Shown in pieces: positions 1-7,056 of a stretch of DNA of 35,811 bases (position 1 is its first letter; every line of letters begins with the position of its first letter). The translations under genes were made by a program, and so were the position numbers. The notes beneath the pieces were generated by a model. The model saw only the letters and a program-made list of their open reading frames with translations. It had not been told where the DNA came from and searched no databases. This DNA is from SAR86 cluster bacterium (lineage in GTDB: Bacteria; Pseudomonadota; Gammaproteobacteria; Pseudomonadales; Pseudohongiellaceae): assembly GCA_002746215.1 (NCBI GenBank), contig NVWI01000010.1:93688-129498 (forward strand). Direction: 5' to 3'.

Positions 1-120
1 AAAAAGTGTAGCTAAATATGAGTAAATAAGGCTCAAATATGTAGTAAAAACACTAAAAACTGAGATTGACCAAGATCACAAGCCTTTGATTTATATAAAT
101 AAAAATATCAAAAAGGCAAA
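1..120. other. AT-rich flank without a gene
   Basis: I see no open frame with a credible start and no 5' half of a tRNA here. The bases just before 121 (ggcaaa) cannot pair as the 5' strand of the anticodon stem, so the tRNA piece that follows has no 5' half at this place. Together with 166-342, which is also AT-rich and gene-free, this is probably the end of an integrated element that extends left of the window. Confidence 0.5.
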
Positions 121-165
121 CTTCGAACCAGTTGGTCGGGAGTTCGAATCTCTCCAGGCGCGCCA
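121..165 (+). other. 3' fragment of a tRNA-Arg gene (attachment-site remnant)
   Basis: The segment can be numbered exactly as tRNA positions 32-76. The anticodon loop CTTCGAA is at 121-127, the 3' anticodon-stem strand CCAGT at 128-132, a 5-nt variable loop at 133-137, the T stem GGGAG/CTCTC at 138-142 and 150-154, and the T loop TTCGAAT at 143-149. The acceptor strand CAGGCGC is at 155-161, the discriminator G at 162 and an encoded CCA at 163-165. The acceptor/CCA end resembles arginine tRNAs, whose genes commonly end in GGCGCGCCA. Read literally the anticodon is TCG; the loop is one base from the CTTCTAA loop of tRNA-Arg(UCU). Everything 5' of the anticodon loop is missing, so this is not a working tRNA. 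It fits the distal attachment site of an element that recombined at the anticodon loop of an intact tRNA-Arg gene left of the window. Confidence 0.75.
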
Positions 166-175
166 TTTTATCTAT
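143..175 (+). repeat. left direct repeat (att-like)
   Basis: This is a 33-bp direct repeat of 3853-3885 at an offset of 3710 bp. Mismatches occur only at 155 (c versus t) and 169 (t versus c). It spans the T loop, the 3' acceptor strand and CCA of tRNA-Arg, plus ten bases beyond CCA. The identity beyond CCA shows that the duplicated core is longer than the tRNA itself. Confidence 0.8.
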
Positions 176-342
176 ATCCTAACGATAATCTTCATTAACC
201 GTTGCCCCAAAGAATCTAATTTGTCCCATTGATATATATACTTTTTAATATGTCGATATACGTTTGCTTTGTAAGGATGGCATTTAGGAACGTTGCCTTA
301 TAAAATATTGTTTTCACATATAAATATAATTTGGCTCATTGG

Positions 343-1186
343 ATGAAAGAAATAATTGATGCAATTAGATTGGCGCTATTAGAAAGGGCCTCTAGCCCTT
401 TACTAGGTAGTTTCACAATTGCTTGGTCTTTATGGAACTATAAAGCTCTTTTAATACTATTTTCAAAATTAGCGATTAATGAGAAGTTTAGATTGCTGAA
501 TCAGTTATATGGAGTACTGGTATTTTATTCCCTTAGATAGCTCATTCTTTTATCCATTGCTAATAGCTTTGCTTTTTGCTGTAGGTTTTCCATTTATAAA
601 TACTGGAATTTATGCAATCACAATAATAGCGCAAAAAATATATAACAAAATAAAGGAAGGGGTATTAAGTGAATCTAAAGTACCTTATTCGACTTTTTCA
701 GAATTAAGAAAAACTTATGAAGATAGCGTGGTCGATAATGAAAATGATCTAGCAAAAAAAGAAACTCAAATTTCAAAATTTGCAGAAGAGAATCAAAACT
801 TAGTCGAAAGGATTAAAGAATTAGAGTTAAGTGTAAATGAATCTGCAAATAGTAATGTTGAGTCAAACGATGATAATGAAAGTGAAAAAGCCGATGATAA
901 TTCGAACGGAGATGTTTTAAATGATCCTAGCCTACCAGGTATAGTTAAAGTTAATGCTGACCAAGTTGTAATTTTACATTACCTTTCTCAGAATCCTGAG
1001 AATTATCCATTAAATGTTTTACATAACAATATTAGAGGTAAGCTTAAAGGAGACATGATCGATTTTAGATCTGATTTGTCAGAACTAGTTAAAGATAAAT
1101 TGCTACAGCTGAGAACTGGCGGTTATTCAAGTACAGATCTTGGAGTTACACTATACAACAAAATGCGAAAAGAAAAATCTACCTAG
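343..1186 (+). pseudogene. frameshifted membrane protein with coiled coil and winged-helix-like C terminus
   Basis: Two overlapping frames appear to be one gene. The first (TTG 331 or ATG 343 to 540) encodes a segment with ERASSPLLGSF and WSLWNYK and a first hydrophobic stretch. The second (open from about 509 to 1186) continues with a strong membrane segment (FFYPLLIALLFAVGFPF), a charged coiled coil (about 40 residues after the membrane segment), an acidic Asn/Asp/Ser-rich linker, and about 75 C-terminal residues that look like a winged helix. I recall uncharacterised membrane proteins with the same SSPLLGSF and WNY pattern joined directly to the second hydrophobic segment, so a one-base shift near 500-525 is the simple explanation. 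It could instead be a sequencing error. The base composition is very AT-rich, and the gene is the first of the island. Function is unknown; membrane proteins of this sort occur among phage-defence and island cargo genes, which is only a hint. Confidence 0.55.
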
Positions 1187-1242
1187 CAGGCTTTATAAAT
1201 AGCTTTTTCCTTCTATATATATCTGTTGTTTTCAAAATCAAG

Positions 1243-1303
1243 AAATCAAGGGGTCAGGTTACTTGATTTTAACCACTGTATGCGAATTCAGAAATCTTGA
1301 GGG
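1243..1303. repeat. REP-like repeat, two degenerate units (AAATCAAG hairpin)
   Basis: An inverted repeat AAATCAAG (1243-1250) / CTTGATTT (1262-1269) encloses an 11-nt loop containing GGGTCAGG. It is followed by a unit starting AACCACTGTATG (1271-1303) that recurs in degenerate form at 7001-7033. The hairpin recurs at 7023-7048 and 15062-15086. It lies 40 nt 3' of the RIO kinase stop codon, so on that transcript it would form a 3'-end hairpin. Confidence 0.6.
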
Positions 1304-1309
1304 CTAAGT

Positions 1310-2161
1310 CTACTTTTCTGCTTCAATCAGGCGCTCTTGCCGGTTTTGCTCTTCGACTAAGGCTGCTTCTATTTCCCCCAACACCCCGTTGACATCGGCC
1401 TCCTGTGTGTTTTCAGCAAAGGAGCCAGTTAACTCTATTTCAGGGTGTAATTCACCGTCTTCGTATAGTTTCCAGATTTCTTTGGCGTAATGGGTATTTA
1501 GCAATTCTGGTGCGTACTGGCCGTAATAACTGCTTATCTTGTTTACGTCACGCAGCAACATGGACTCAGCATTATTATTTGCTGCGGCATCCACCGCTTG
1601 CGGTAGGTCGATAATTACTGGGCCATTTTCATCTACCAATATATTAAACTCTGATAAATCACCGTGTACCAGACCGGCACAAAGCATGCGCACCACGAAG
1701 CGCATGACTTGGGAATGACCTTCTAAGGCCTGTTCGGCTGACATAGCCACCTCGCTTAGACGTGGAGCCACGATTCCTTCGCTGTCAGTGATTAATTCCA
1801 TTAACAAGACGCCATCAACACACCCGTAAGATTGAGGAACTCGTACACCCGCATTGGCAAGTCTAGTGAGAGCATCTACTTCGGCATAATGCCAAACTTC
1901 TTCCTGTTGTTTACGGCCAAACTTTGAGCCTTTTTCCATAGCGCGAGCACGACGACTATTACGTGTCTTACGACCTTCTTGATAAAGCGCTGCCTGTTTG
2001 AAGCCACGCTTGGCTGCTTCTTTGTAGACTTTAGCGCAGCGGATTTCAGAATTGCAGCGCACTACATAAACATCAGCCTCCTTACCACTCATTAGCCTAC
2101 TGATGACTTCATCAATTAGACCTTCTTCTAACAAGGGACGGATTCGTTTTGGGATTTTCAT
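1310..2161 (-). CDS. RIO-family serine/threonine protein kinase
   Basis: This is an atypical protein kinase of the RIO1-like fold, 283 residues from the start chosen here. Visible features are an N-terminal KIPKRIRPL segment, the nucleotide-loop region SGKEADVYVV (residues 25-34), the catalytic loop HGDLSEFN (H166, D168, N173) and the metal-binding IIDLPQ aspartate (D185), which stands in for the DFG motif as usual in RIO kinases. The open frame can start at GTG 2179, but ATG 2161 aligns with the MKxPKRI start I recall for the Pseudomonas homologue; neither start has a strong ribosome site. Substrates of the bacterial members are not established. It sits alone inside the island and is flanked on both sides by REP-like repeats. 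Its codon use looks chromosomal rather than AT-rich, which suggests a separate origin from its island neighbours. Confidence 0.9.
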   Translation of the reverse strand: MKIPKRIRPLLEEGLIDEVISRLMSGKEADVYVVRCNSEIRCAKVYKEAAKRGFKQAALYQEGRKTRNSRRARAMEKGSKFGRKQQEEVWHYAEVDALTRLANAGVRVPQSYGCVDGVLLMELITDSEGIVAPRLSEVAMSAEQALEGHSQVMRFVVRMLCAGLVHGDLSEFNILVDENGPVIIDLPQAVDAAANNNAESMLLRDVNKISSYYGQYAPELLNTHYAKEIWKLYEDGELHPEIELTGSFAENTQEADVNGVLGEIEAALVEEQNRQERLIEAEK

Positions 2162-2217
2162 GGCGTCTTTGTACAGCACTTTAGCTTGAGAATATACAGT
2201 ATGGTAATCATTGTGTA

Positions 2218-2412
2218 TTTGGGGTCAGAGTAAAAATTCACATCTTGAGTTCAGTTTTACTCCGACGCCTATCCGTTAAACCAAGCCTGAAAAGGAGTTT
2301 TTACTCTGACCCCAAATCAATTTCTATTTTTTAGCCTGAAAAGGAGTTTTTACTCTGACCCCAAATCAATTTTCCAAATCAATTTTTTTACTTTGACCCC
2401 AAATCAATTTTA
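2218..2412. repeat. array of 'GGGGTCAGAGTAAAAA' REP-like repeats
   Basis: Copy A (2218-2236) reads TTTGGGGTCAGAGTAAAAA on the plus strand. Copies B (2284-2323) and C (2333-2372) are identical 40-bp units in the opposite orientation (agcctgaaaaggag followed by tttttactctgacccc), 49 bp apart. Copy D (about 2383-2410) is partial with one base changed (CTTTGACCCC). A degenerate piece lies at 2252-2265. Copy A against B makes an inverted pair able to fold. The array fills the space between the RIO kinase and the Fic stop codon at 2414. Such repeats are commonly spread by RAYT-type (REP-associated tyrosine) transposases acting in trans; none is in the window. Confidence 0.8.
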
Positions 2413-2413
2413 T

Positions 2414-3625
2414 TTACCAGAGCTGAGGGAATATCACTGCGATTGAGGAGGGTGATAGGTTTAAACTAATATCTTTTCTCTTCGGCGCATTAATCAAATG
2501 TTCCTTTGCCATCTTATTTAAAATAGGGCGTATTGTGGACTCACCTTTACCAAGAATTTTGTATAACTCAGCTCTGCTCATATCACCTCTTTCAAGTAAT
2601 GTTCTATAAATATCTTTAGATTCAATTCTTAAAGGTGCTAGCTTGTCTCCATTGTGATCAGTAAAAGAGCCCCTAGCTCTATATTCAAAATATATATCTA
2701 TTCGGGTTCTTAAGTTATGTGGATCTAATAAATCTGAGAAATATTTAACTTGATCTAACGCAGTATCTAGAAAATATTCAATAAATGAAATTAAGCCTTT
2801 ATCAGAAAGGATCCCTCTTCCATCTGTATCCCCTTGTCGAGATTTATCTGCTAAAGAAAGTGCTCTATAGTATGAATCTGTGTCTCTTCCTAGTCCTCTT
2901 GAGATTGTCCATAAACCTGATCCTCCAAGTCCAGCTAATTTTAATTGGCAATCTGTAAGTAATCTTCCAACTCTTCCGTTGCCGTCCATAAATGGATGTA
3001 TCCAAGAAAATCTATGATGAGAACAAATTGCTGCAAGTATTTTGTTGGTTCCAAATATTTTGTTAAAGTCGTAAGATGAGGTATACCATTTAATATAAGC
3101 GTCAATTTGTGAAGGTTCAGGCGGGATGTGGTCGCCAACTTTCACATTATGTTTTCTAAATGCACCTGGTGTAATAGATATTATTTTTCCAGCCTTATCT
3201 TTTACTGGCTTGTTATTTTTGTCTTTTACAATTAGATATTCTTTCGGCAAATATTTAAAAAACTGCTCATGAAGCAATTTCATGAATGTAGGGTCGTAGA
3301 CGTCATCCTTGTCAAAAAGAATACTGCCTGTAAGTTTCAACTGAATTTCTAAATGGCTTAAAATCTCATTTATGCCTTTGCTTTTTTTAGTAGTATCTTT
3401 TTCCCCATATTGAGTTTTAAGAATTTCATTTGGTAAAGTTGGGTTTCCTTCAATTTTATTACTATAGAAACTGTTAACTAATCGCAATAGTTGCTCGGTT
3501 TGAGCTCTGATAGGTTTAGGTATGTTTGCATTAAGCGCAGCATCAAGAGTGACAAGCTCTAGAAGCTTGTCTTGGTGTGAGCCAGGTAGGTTGTTAGTGA
3601 TATATGGTGTCAAAGAAACTGTCAT
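2414..3625 (-). CDS. Fic-family protein, class II, with winged-helix C terminus
   Basis: A predicted Fic enzyme, a fold that usually transfers AMP from ATP to a target hydroxyl. Numbered from ATG 3625 (403 residues), it has an N-terminal Fic-associated helical domain with the inhibitory motif S55-N-K-I-E59-G60, matching (S/T)xxxE(G/N). The Fic core carries the complete catalytic motif HPFMDGNGRVGR (210-221), and the C-terminal winged-helix segment is at about 330-395 (SRAELYKILGKGESTIRPIL). The inhibitory helix precedes the core, which defines class II. The frame stays open to 3730, but the extra 35 residues are an AT-rich hydrophobic translation with no family match, so I reject that start. 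No antitoxin partner is next to it, as expected when the inhibitor is built in. Strongly AT-rich, probably transferred. Target unknown; a role in island maintenance or phage defence is only inference. Confidence 0.9.
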   Translation of the reverse strand: MTVSLTPYITNNLPGSHQDKLLELVTLDAALNANIPKPIRAQTEQLLRLVNSFYSNKIEGNPTLPNEILKTQYGEKDTTKKSKGINEILSHLEIQLKLTGSILFDKDDVYDPTFMKLLHEQFFKYLPKEYLIVKDKNNKPVKDKAGKIISITPGAFRKHNVKVGDHIPPEPSQIDAYIKWYTSSYDFNKIFGTNKILAAICSHHRFSWIHPFMDGNGRVGRLLTDCQLKLAGLGGSGLWTISRGLGRDTDSYYRALSLADKSRQGDTDGRGILSDKGLISFIEYFLDTALDQVKYFSDLLDPHNLRTRIDIYFEYRARGSFTDHNGDKLAPLRIESKDIYRTLLERGDMSRAELYKILGKGESTIRPILNKMAKEHLINAPKRKDISLNLSPSSIAVIFPQLW

Positions 3626-3852
3626 GGTTATAATTTTAAAGAAAACTATAATTATATCAATAGGTAATAATAATATATTTAATATTTCAAGGTTATAGAT
3701 ACTGTTATAGGTGATTAATATCTGTCCCAATAAGAAAACTAAAAGATAATAAAAACAACATATTATGAAGTTATGATAAGGAGTTTGATTGGGACATTGT
3801 AATATAATAACTGTTTGATTTTGTTATAAAAATACTCTAAAAGGTAACAGGC

Positions 3853-3885
3853 TTCGAATCTCTCTAGGCGCGCCATTTCATCTAT
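3853..3885 (+). repeat. right direct repeat: tRNA-Arg T-loop to CCA fragment
   Basis: This second copy of the att-like repeat begins at the first base of the T loop (TTCGAAT) and runs through the acceptor strand, discriminator G and CCA (3873-3875). Upstream bases no longer match the tRNA, so the break is at the T loop, unlike the left copy, which retains sequence back to the anticodon loop. The repeat runs into the MATE gene: that gene's TAG stop (3882-3884 on the plus strand) lies inside it. Before insertion, tRNA-Arg and the MATE gene were therefore probably convergent and only a few bases apart. Confidence 0.75.
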
Positions 3886-5252
3886 TCAAGAGTCGCGGTA
3901 TAGCGACTAATCCACCAGGTTATCAATAGCCCGGCAAGCAGGTTGCCGATGGCGGCGCCGACAAATAAACCGCTGATTCCACTTAGAGCGGCACCAATCA
4001 AGGCTAGAGGAACATAAAAAACAAAAAAGCGCAGCAGGCTAGCAACCAGGGCATTGCGTGGGGCATGCAAAGCGTTAAAGCTGGAAGCACTCAAGACGAC
4101 CATGCCCTGGAATGCATAGCTGGCTGGGAGAATCCTGAGAATAGTAATTATTACCTCTCTGACCTCCTGCTCGGATGAAAAAATCGCAGCAATAAATGGG
4201 GCAGCCAACGCGACTACAAGGTACAAAACAAACTGCAATACTATAATAAATTTAAGGGATAATTTTAGGCCATGGCGCAAGCGGTCATAGGCTTGGGCGC
4301 CAAAATTTTGGCTGATAAAGGGCGGTAGACTCATGGACATACCCAGTACCACAATCAGCACCAGAGCCTCTATCCGCATGACCACACCGAAACCAGCAAC
4401 AGCCGAGGGGCCATAAGCGGCCAGAGTTGCAGTAATCACCCCAGTCGCCAGTGGAGTAATCATGTTGGCCAGGGCTGCGGGCAGGGTAATTTTCATCAAT
4501 TGGACCCAATCTCGGGTCAATTTGCTAAAACCGGGCCAAATAAGTTTCAACATTTTTTCTTTCACAGCCAGGTAGTACCAGATAAAAATATTGGTCATCA
4601 CCCAGGTGAGAACAGTAGCAATGGCAGCCCCTTTGATGCCAAAGGCTGGCAATGGACCGGGGCCAAATATCAGCAATGGATCAAGGATGAAATTGGTAGC
4701 AGCCCCCATCATCATTAAGCGCCCCTGCAAGTTGGAGTGACCACAGGCGCGCATGACAGCCGTGCCCGCAAACTGTACAAGAATAAGAGGGATGCCCAGA
4801 TACCAGACACTCAAAAAGTCGTTGATCAAGTCTACTGTTGGTGGGCTTGCCCCCATGAGTGTGAATACCCACGTAATAGAGGCAAGTGCCGGGTAGATCG
4901 TGAGCAAGCCAAACAGGTAACCAAATGCGACAGCGGCATAGGTCAATTCCACCGCCTTTTCTTTGTTGTTGGCGCCAATGGATTTGGCTATCAGGGCTGA
5001 GGTGCCAATAGCCAGGCCAACCCCAAGATAAGTAACCATAATCGTGGCAGGAAAGGTAAATCCCAGGGCCGTCAGTTCCTGAGTGCCTAACTGACTCACA
5101 TACCAGGTATCTGCCAGGTAAAACAGGACCATGGCAATGGCGCCAATGGTGATAGGTACAGAAGTTCGGTATAAAACCTGACCTACCGGATCATGGAGCA
5201 GGTCTGGTTTGGCAGAAGAATAGGTTTTGCCTGTGAGGAGACGGTAGAGCAA
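3882..5252 (-). CDS. MATE family multidrug/Na+(H+) antiporter
   Basis: A 456-residue inner-membrane exporter of the MATE family, which couples Na+ or H+ entry to export of cationic drugs and metabolites. About twelve hydrophobic segments in two similar halves are visible, with family-typical stretches such as VLFYLADTWYVSQLG near residues 43-57, CGHSNLQGRLMMMGAATNF after TM5, and NMITPLATGVITATLA opening the second half. Length is normal. The frame opens at TTG 5252; there is no ATG before the first helix and no clear ribosome site, so the start is uncertain. The stop codon is inside the right att-like repeat of the island. It appears monocistronic, 128 bp from the next gene. Substrate unknown. 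Confidence 0.93.
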   Translation of the reverse strand: MLYRLLTGKTYSSAKPDLLHDPVGQVLYRTSVPITIGAIAMVLFYLADTWYVSQLGTQELTALGFTFPATIMVTYLGVGLAIGTSALIAKSIGANNKEKAVELTYAAVAFGYLFGLLTIYPALASITWVFTLMGASPPTVDLINDFLSVWYLGIPLILVQFAGTAVMRACGHSNLQGRLMMMGAATNFILDPLLIFGPGPLPAFGIKGAAIATVLTWVMTNIFIWYYLAVKEKMLKLIWPGFSKLTRDWVQLMKITLPAALANMITPLATGVITATLAAYGPSAVAGFGVVMRIEALVLIVVLGMSMSLPPFISQNFGAQAYDRLRHGLKLSLKFIIVLQFVLYLVVALAAPFIAAIFSSEQEVREVIITILRILPASYAFQGMVVLSASSFNALHAPRNALVASLLRFFVFYVPLALIGAALSGISGLFVGAAIGNLLAGLLITWWISRYTATLE

Positions 5253-5380
5253 ATTAGGATCACGTAGTATGAAGAATAAGTAGTTTAATTCTACAATATA
5301 AATTTACTTAATTGGTTAGAGATAGAGTATCTGGTTGCAACTAATCAAATTACTCTGGCCCTTTGATTCCCAATCTACAA

Positions 5381-5854
5381 CTAAAGTAACAAATCTGACT
5401 CAATGGCATGAAAAGCGCTGGCTGACTGTATAAGGGATTTTGCGGTGAGTTCTTTCACGCCATATACCTGTGCATTTACTTTATATTTGCTAATGATTTT
5501 ATCCAGCAGTTGATCAAAATCGCCATCGCCCGAAAGCAAAATTACGGTATCAACATTTTCGGCTGACTCTAATACATCTATTGTAATGCCTACATCCCAA
5601 TCGCCTTTTGCAGAACCATCACTGCGCTGAATATATGGCTTTAGTTTTAAGTTAAAACCAATGTGTTTAAGGGCTGTTTGAAATTTATGTTGTTTATCAT
5701 CACCTTTATGGGTGGCGTAAGCATTGGCAATAACAATAAGTCCTGTGGATTTAATCTGTCGCCAAAACTCACGATAATTAAATTGTCGACCATAAGCGTC
5801 ACGAGTTGTGTAATAAATATTTTGAACATCAACGAAGATAGCAATTTTATTCAT
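5381..5854 (-). CDS. NYN/LabA-like (DUF88) PIN-fold nuclease
   Basis: A 157-residue single-domain protein of the NYN family, PIN-like predicted metal-dependent ribonucleases. The acidic active-site set is visible: D9 in IAIFVDVQN, D85/D87 in KGDWDVGI, and D110/D112/D114 in LLSGDGDFDQLL. It ends just after the domain (DLLL), so there is no added OST-HTH/LOTUS or zinc domain. Its start overlaps the yaeQ stop by four bases (ATGA), so translation is probably coupled. It is the last gene of a three-gene run with yaeQ and yehS. RNA target unknown; the family assignment is firm, the function inferred. Confidence 0.88.
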   Translation of the reverse strand: MNKIAIFVDVQNIYYTTRDAYGRQFNYREFWRQIKSTGLIVIANAYATHKGDDKQHKFQTALKHIGFNLKLKPYIQRSDGSAKGDWDVGITIDVLESAENVDTVILLSGDGDFDQLLDKIISKYKVNAQVYGVKELTAKSLIQSASAFHAIESDLLL

Positions 5855-6390
5855 TGCGGGTTCTGTAACACAGACCAGTTTACTTCACACTCGCCGTTCT
5901 TGGCGGCTATGTAGGCTGAGTTTTCAGTAATCGTTACTGACAAGTCCATAGTCCGCTCGACTAAACTGGTTAAGGCTTTTATTTCATTAAGAGGAAACTG
6001 AAAAACGGCGGCATTTAAATCTTTAATACTTGCCTGCCCTTGCGACCACCAGGTATCTGATTTTTTATTGAAGCAATACACTTTTACCTGTTGCGCAAGG
6101 CGAGTGGCTTTTTTGATTCGATCCGGGGCAGGTTCTCCTACATCTATCCACAGCTCCAGAACATCATCTAATGTTCGCGCCCAAAGATCCGGCTCTTCGG
6201 TTGCGCTGAGGCCTTTGGCAAAAGTTAGATTGTCTTGCGCGTTAAGGCAAAAAGCCAACATGCGTACCATCATGCGCTCAATCGTTTCGGATGGATGCTG
6301 GGCAATAGTTAAATTGAGCGTGTCGTAGTAATGTCGATTGGTGTCTGACAAGGCAATACGCAATTTGTAGATAGTGGGTTTAAGTGCCAT
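5851..6390 (-). CDS. yaeQ: YaeQ family protein
   Basis: A 179-residue cytosolic protein of the YaeQ family, which has a PD-(D/E)XK nuclease-like fold but no settled biochemical role. Recognisable stretches are MALKPTIYKLRIALSD, RHYY followed by HPSETIERMMVRMLAF (about 32-47), EEPDLWARTLDDVLELWIDVGEPAPDR and KVYCF. The E-W-x-D and VYCF elements are family hallmarks. Length is normal. It follows yehS by 21 bp and overlaps the NYN gene by 4 bp, so the three are likely one transcript. Confidence 0.95.
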   Translation of the reverse strand: MALKPTIYKLRIALSDTNRHYYDTLNLTIAQHPSETIERMMVRMLAFCLNAQDNLTFAKGLSATEEPDLWARTLDDVLELWIDVGEPAPDRIKKATRLAQQVKVYCFNKKSDTWWSQGQASIKDLNAAVFQFPLNEIKALTSLVERTMDLSVTITENSAYIAAKNGECEVNWSVLQNPQ

Positions 6391-6411
6391 TATTTTTTGT
6401 CAACTAAAGCC

Positions 6412-6939
6412 TTAAGCCTGCGGCCATTTAAATGCAGCCTCTTCAACCACTTTATCTGCTTGATCATCCGCCGCATCATTAGTGTTGCGATGTTTTATTT
6501 GTAAGCCGTTAAGAAAGTTTCTTAATATTTGATCTTTACATTGCCGATAATGTTTATGATCGACTCTGCGAAAAAAAGCGCTCAACTCATGTTTGCTCAG
6601 GGTGAAATCCGCTAGTTTTAAAAGCGCCAGAATATCTTCTGCTTTTAAATTCAGTGCAATTTTTATTTTCATAAAAACCATATTATTAGTGAGCTTTTTT
6701 TCTGGTTGGGGTTGTTCACCCTCACGCTTGCCACGTCTATCATTAATAAAGCCATTGAGGAAGGTCGCCAGCATTTCATCGTCGCAAGATTTGAAATTGG
6801 GATCATCATCTTTTTTAAGCCAATTACTGATTTGTTCACGAGTAGCTTTGAACCCTGCTGCTTCAAAACAAGCCATCATTTTTGAATCACTTAGATCAAA
6901 AATATAACGCAATCGTCTTAGACAATCATTATTAGTCAC
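6412..6939 (-). CDS. yehS: DUF1456 protein, YehS-like
   Basis: A 175-residue protein with two similar DUF1456 repeats: residues about 4-68 (LRRLRYIFDLSD, ISNWLKKDDDPNFKSC, FLNGFI) and about 86-150 (FMKIKIALNLKAEDILALL, FFRRVDHKHYRQCKDQ, FLNGLQ). This matches E. coli YehS; the function is unknown. The start is GTG 6939, supported by AAGGA seven bases upstream. It heads the yehS-yaeQ-NYN run. The short Asp/Ala-rich C-terminal tail is extra relative to E. coli. Confidence 0.93.
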   Translation of the reverse strand: MTNNDCLRRLRYIFDLSDSKMMACFEAAGFKATREQISNWLKKDDDPNFKSCDDEMLATFLNGFINDRRGKREGEQPQPEKKLTNNMVFMKIKIALNLKAEDILALLKLADFTLSKHELSAFFRRVDHKHYRQCKDQILRNFLNGLQIKHRNTNDAADDQADKVVEEAAFKWPQA

Positions 6940-7000
6940 TGTTAAATCCTTGTTGTTGTAGCATTATTTTAATTGCCCCAATGGTATTGAAGAAGTTATA

Positions 7001-7048
7001 AACCATTGTATGTGAATTTAGTAAATTAAGGGGCAGGTTGTTTGATTT
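7001..7048. repeat. REP-like repeat, second dispersed copy
   Basis: AACCATTGTATGTGAATTTAG (7001-7021) matches 1271-1291 with three changes. It is followed by a decayed hairpin AAATTAAG/TTTGATTT (7023-7030, 7041-7048) around GGGCAGGTTG. It ends 8 nt from the stop codon of the secreted protein gene at 7057, so it would be at the 3' end of that minus-strand transcript. Confidence 0.5.
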
Positions 7049-7056
7049 AAGAACAA

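Larger units (their letters stand above)
121..3885. mobile_element. small genomic island between two tRNA-Arg 3' fragments, no integrase
   Basis: The block is bounded by direct repeats at 143-175 and 3853-3885 (31 of 33 positions equal). It contains a frameshifted membrane protein, a RIO kinase, a repeat array and a Fic protein. The first and last genes are much more AT-rich than the chromosome to the right, while the RIO kinase looks like the chromosome. No tyrosine or serine recombinase, excisionase, transposase or replication gene lies inside. A complete element would carry an integrase beside the intact tRNA, so this is best read as a remnant or a passively carried satellite in a tandem array. 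The boundaries are seen; the history is inferred. Confidence 0.6.

Noticed and set aside
121-165. A functional tRNA-Arg gene
   Set aside because: Only positions 32-76 are present; the 5' half, the D arm and the 5' anticodon stem are missing.
2218-2412. CRISPR array
   Set aside because: The units occur in both orientations, with unequal spacing and no unique spacers of constant length, and no cas genes are present.
3626-3730. N-terminal extension of the Fic protein
   Set aside because: The 35 extra residues are an AT-rich hydrophobic translation with no family match, and the ATG at 3625 starts a proper Fic N terminus.
6593-6907. 104-residue plus-strand open frame
   Set aside because: Antisense to yehS with a Ser-rich low-complexity translation and no start context.
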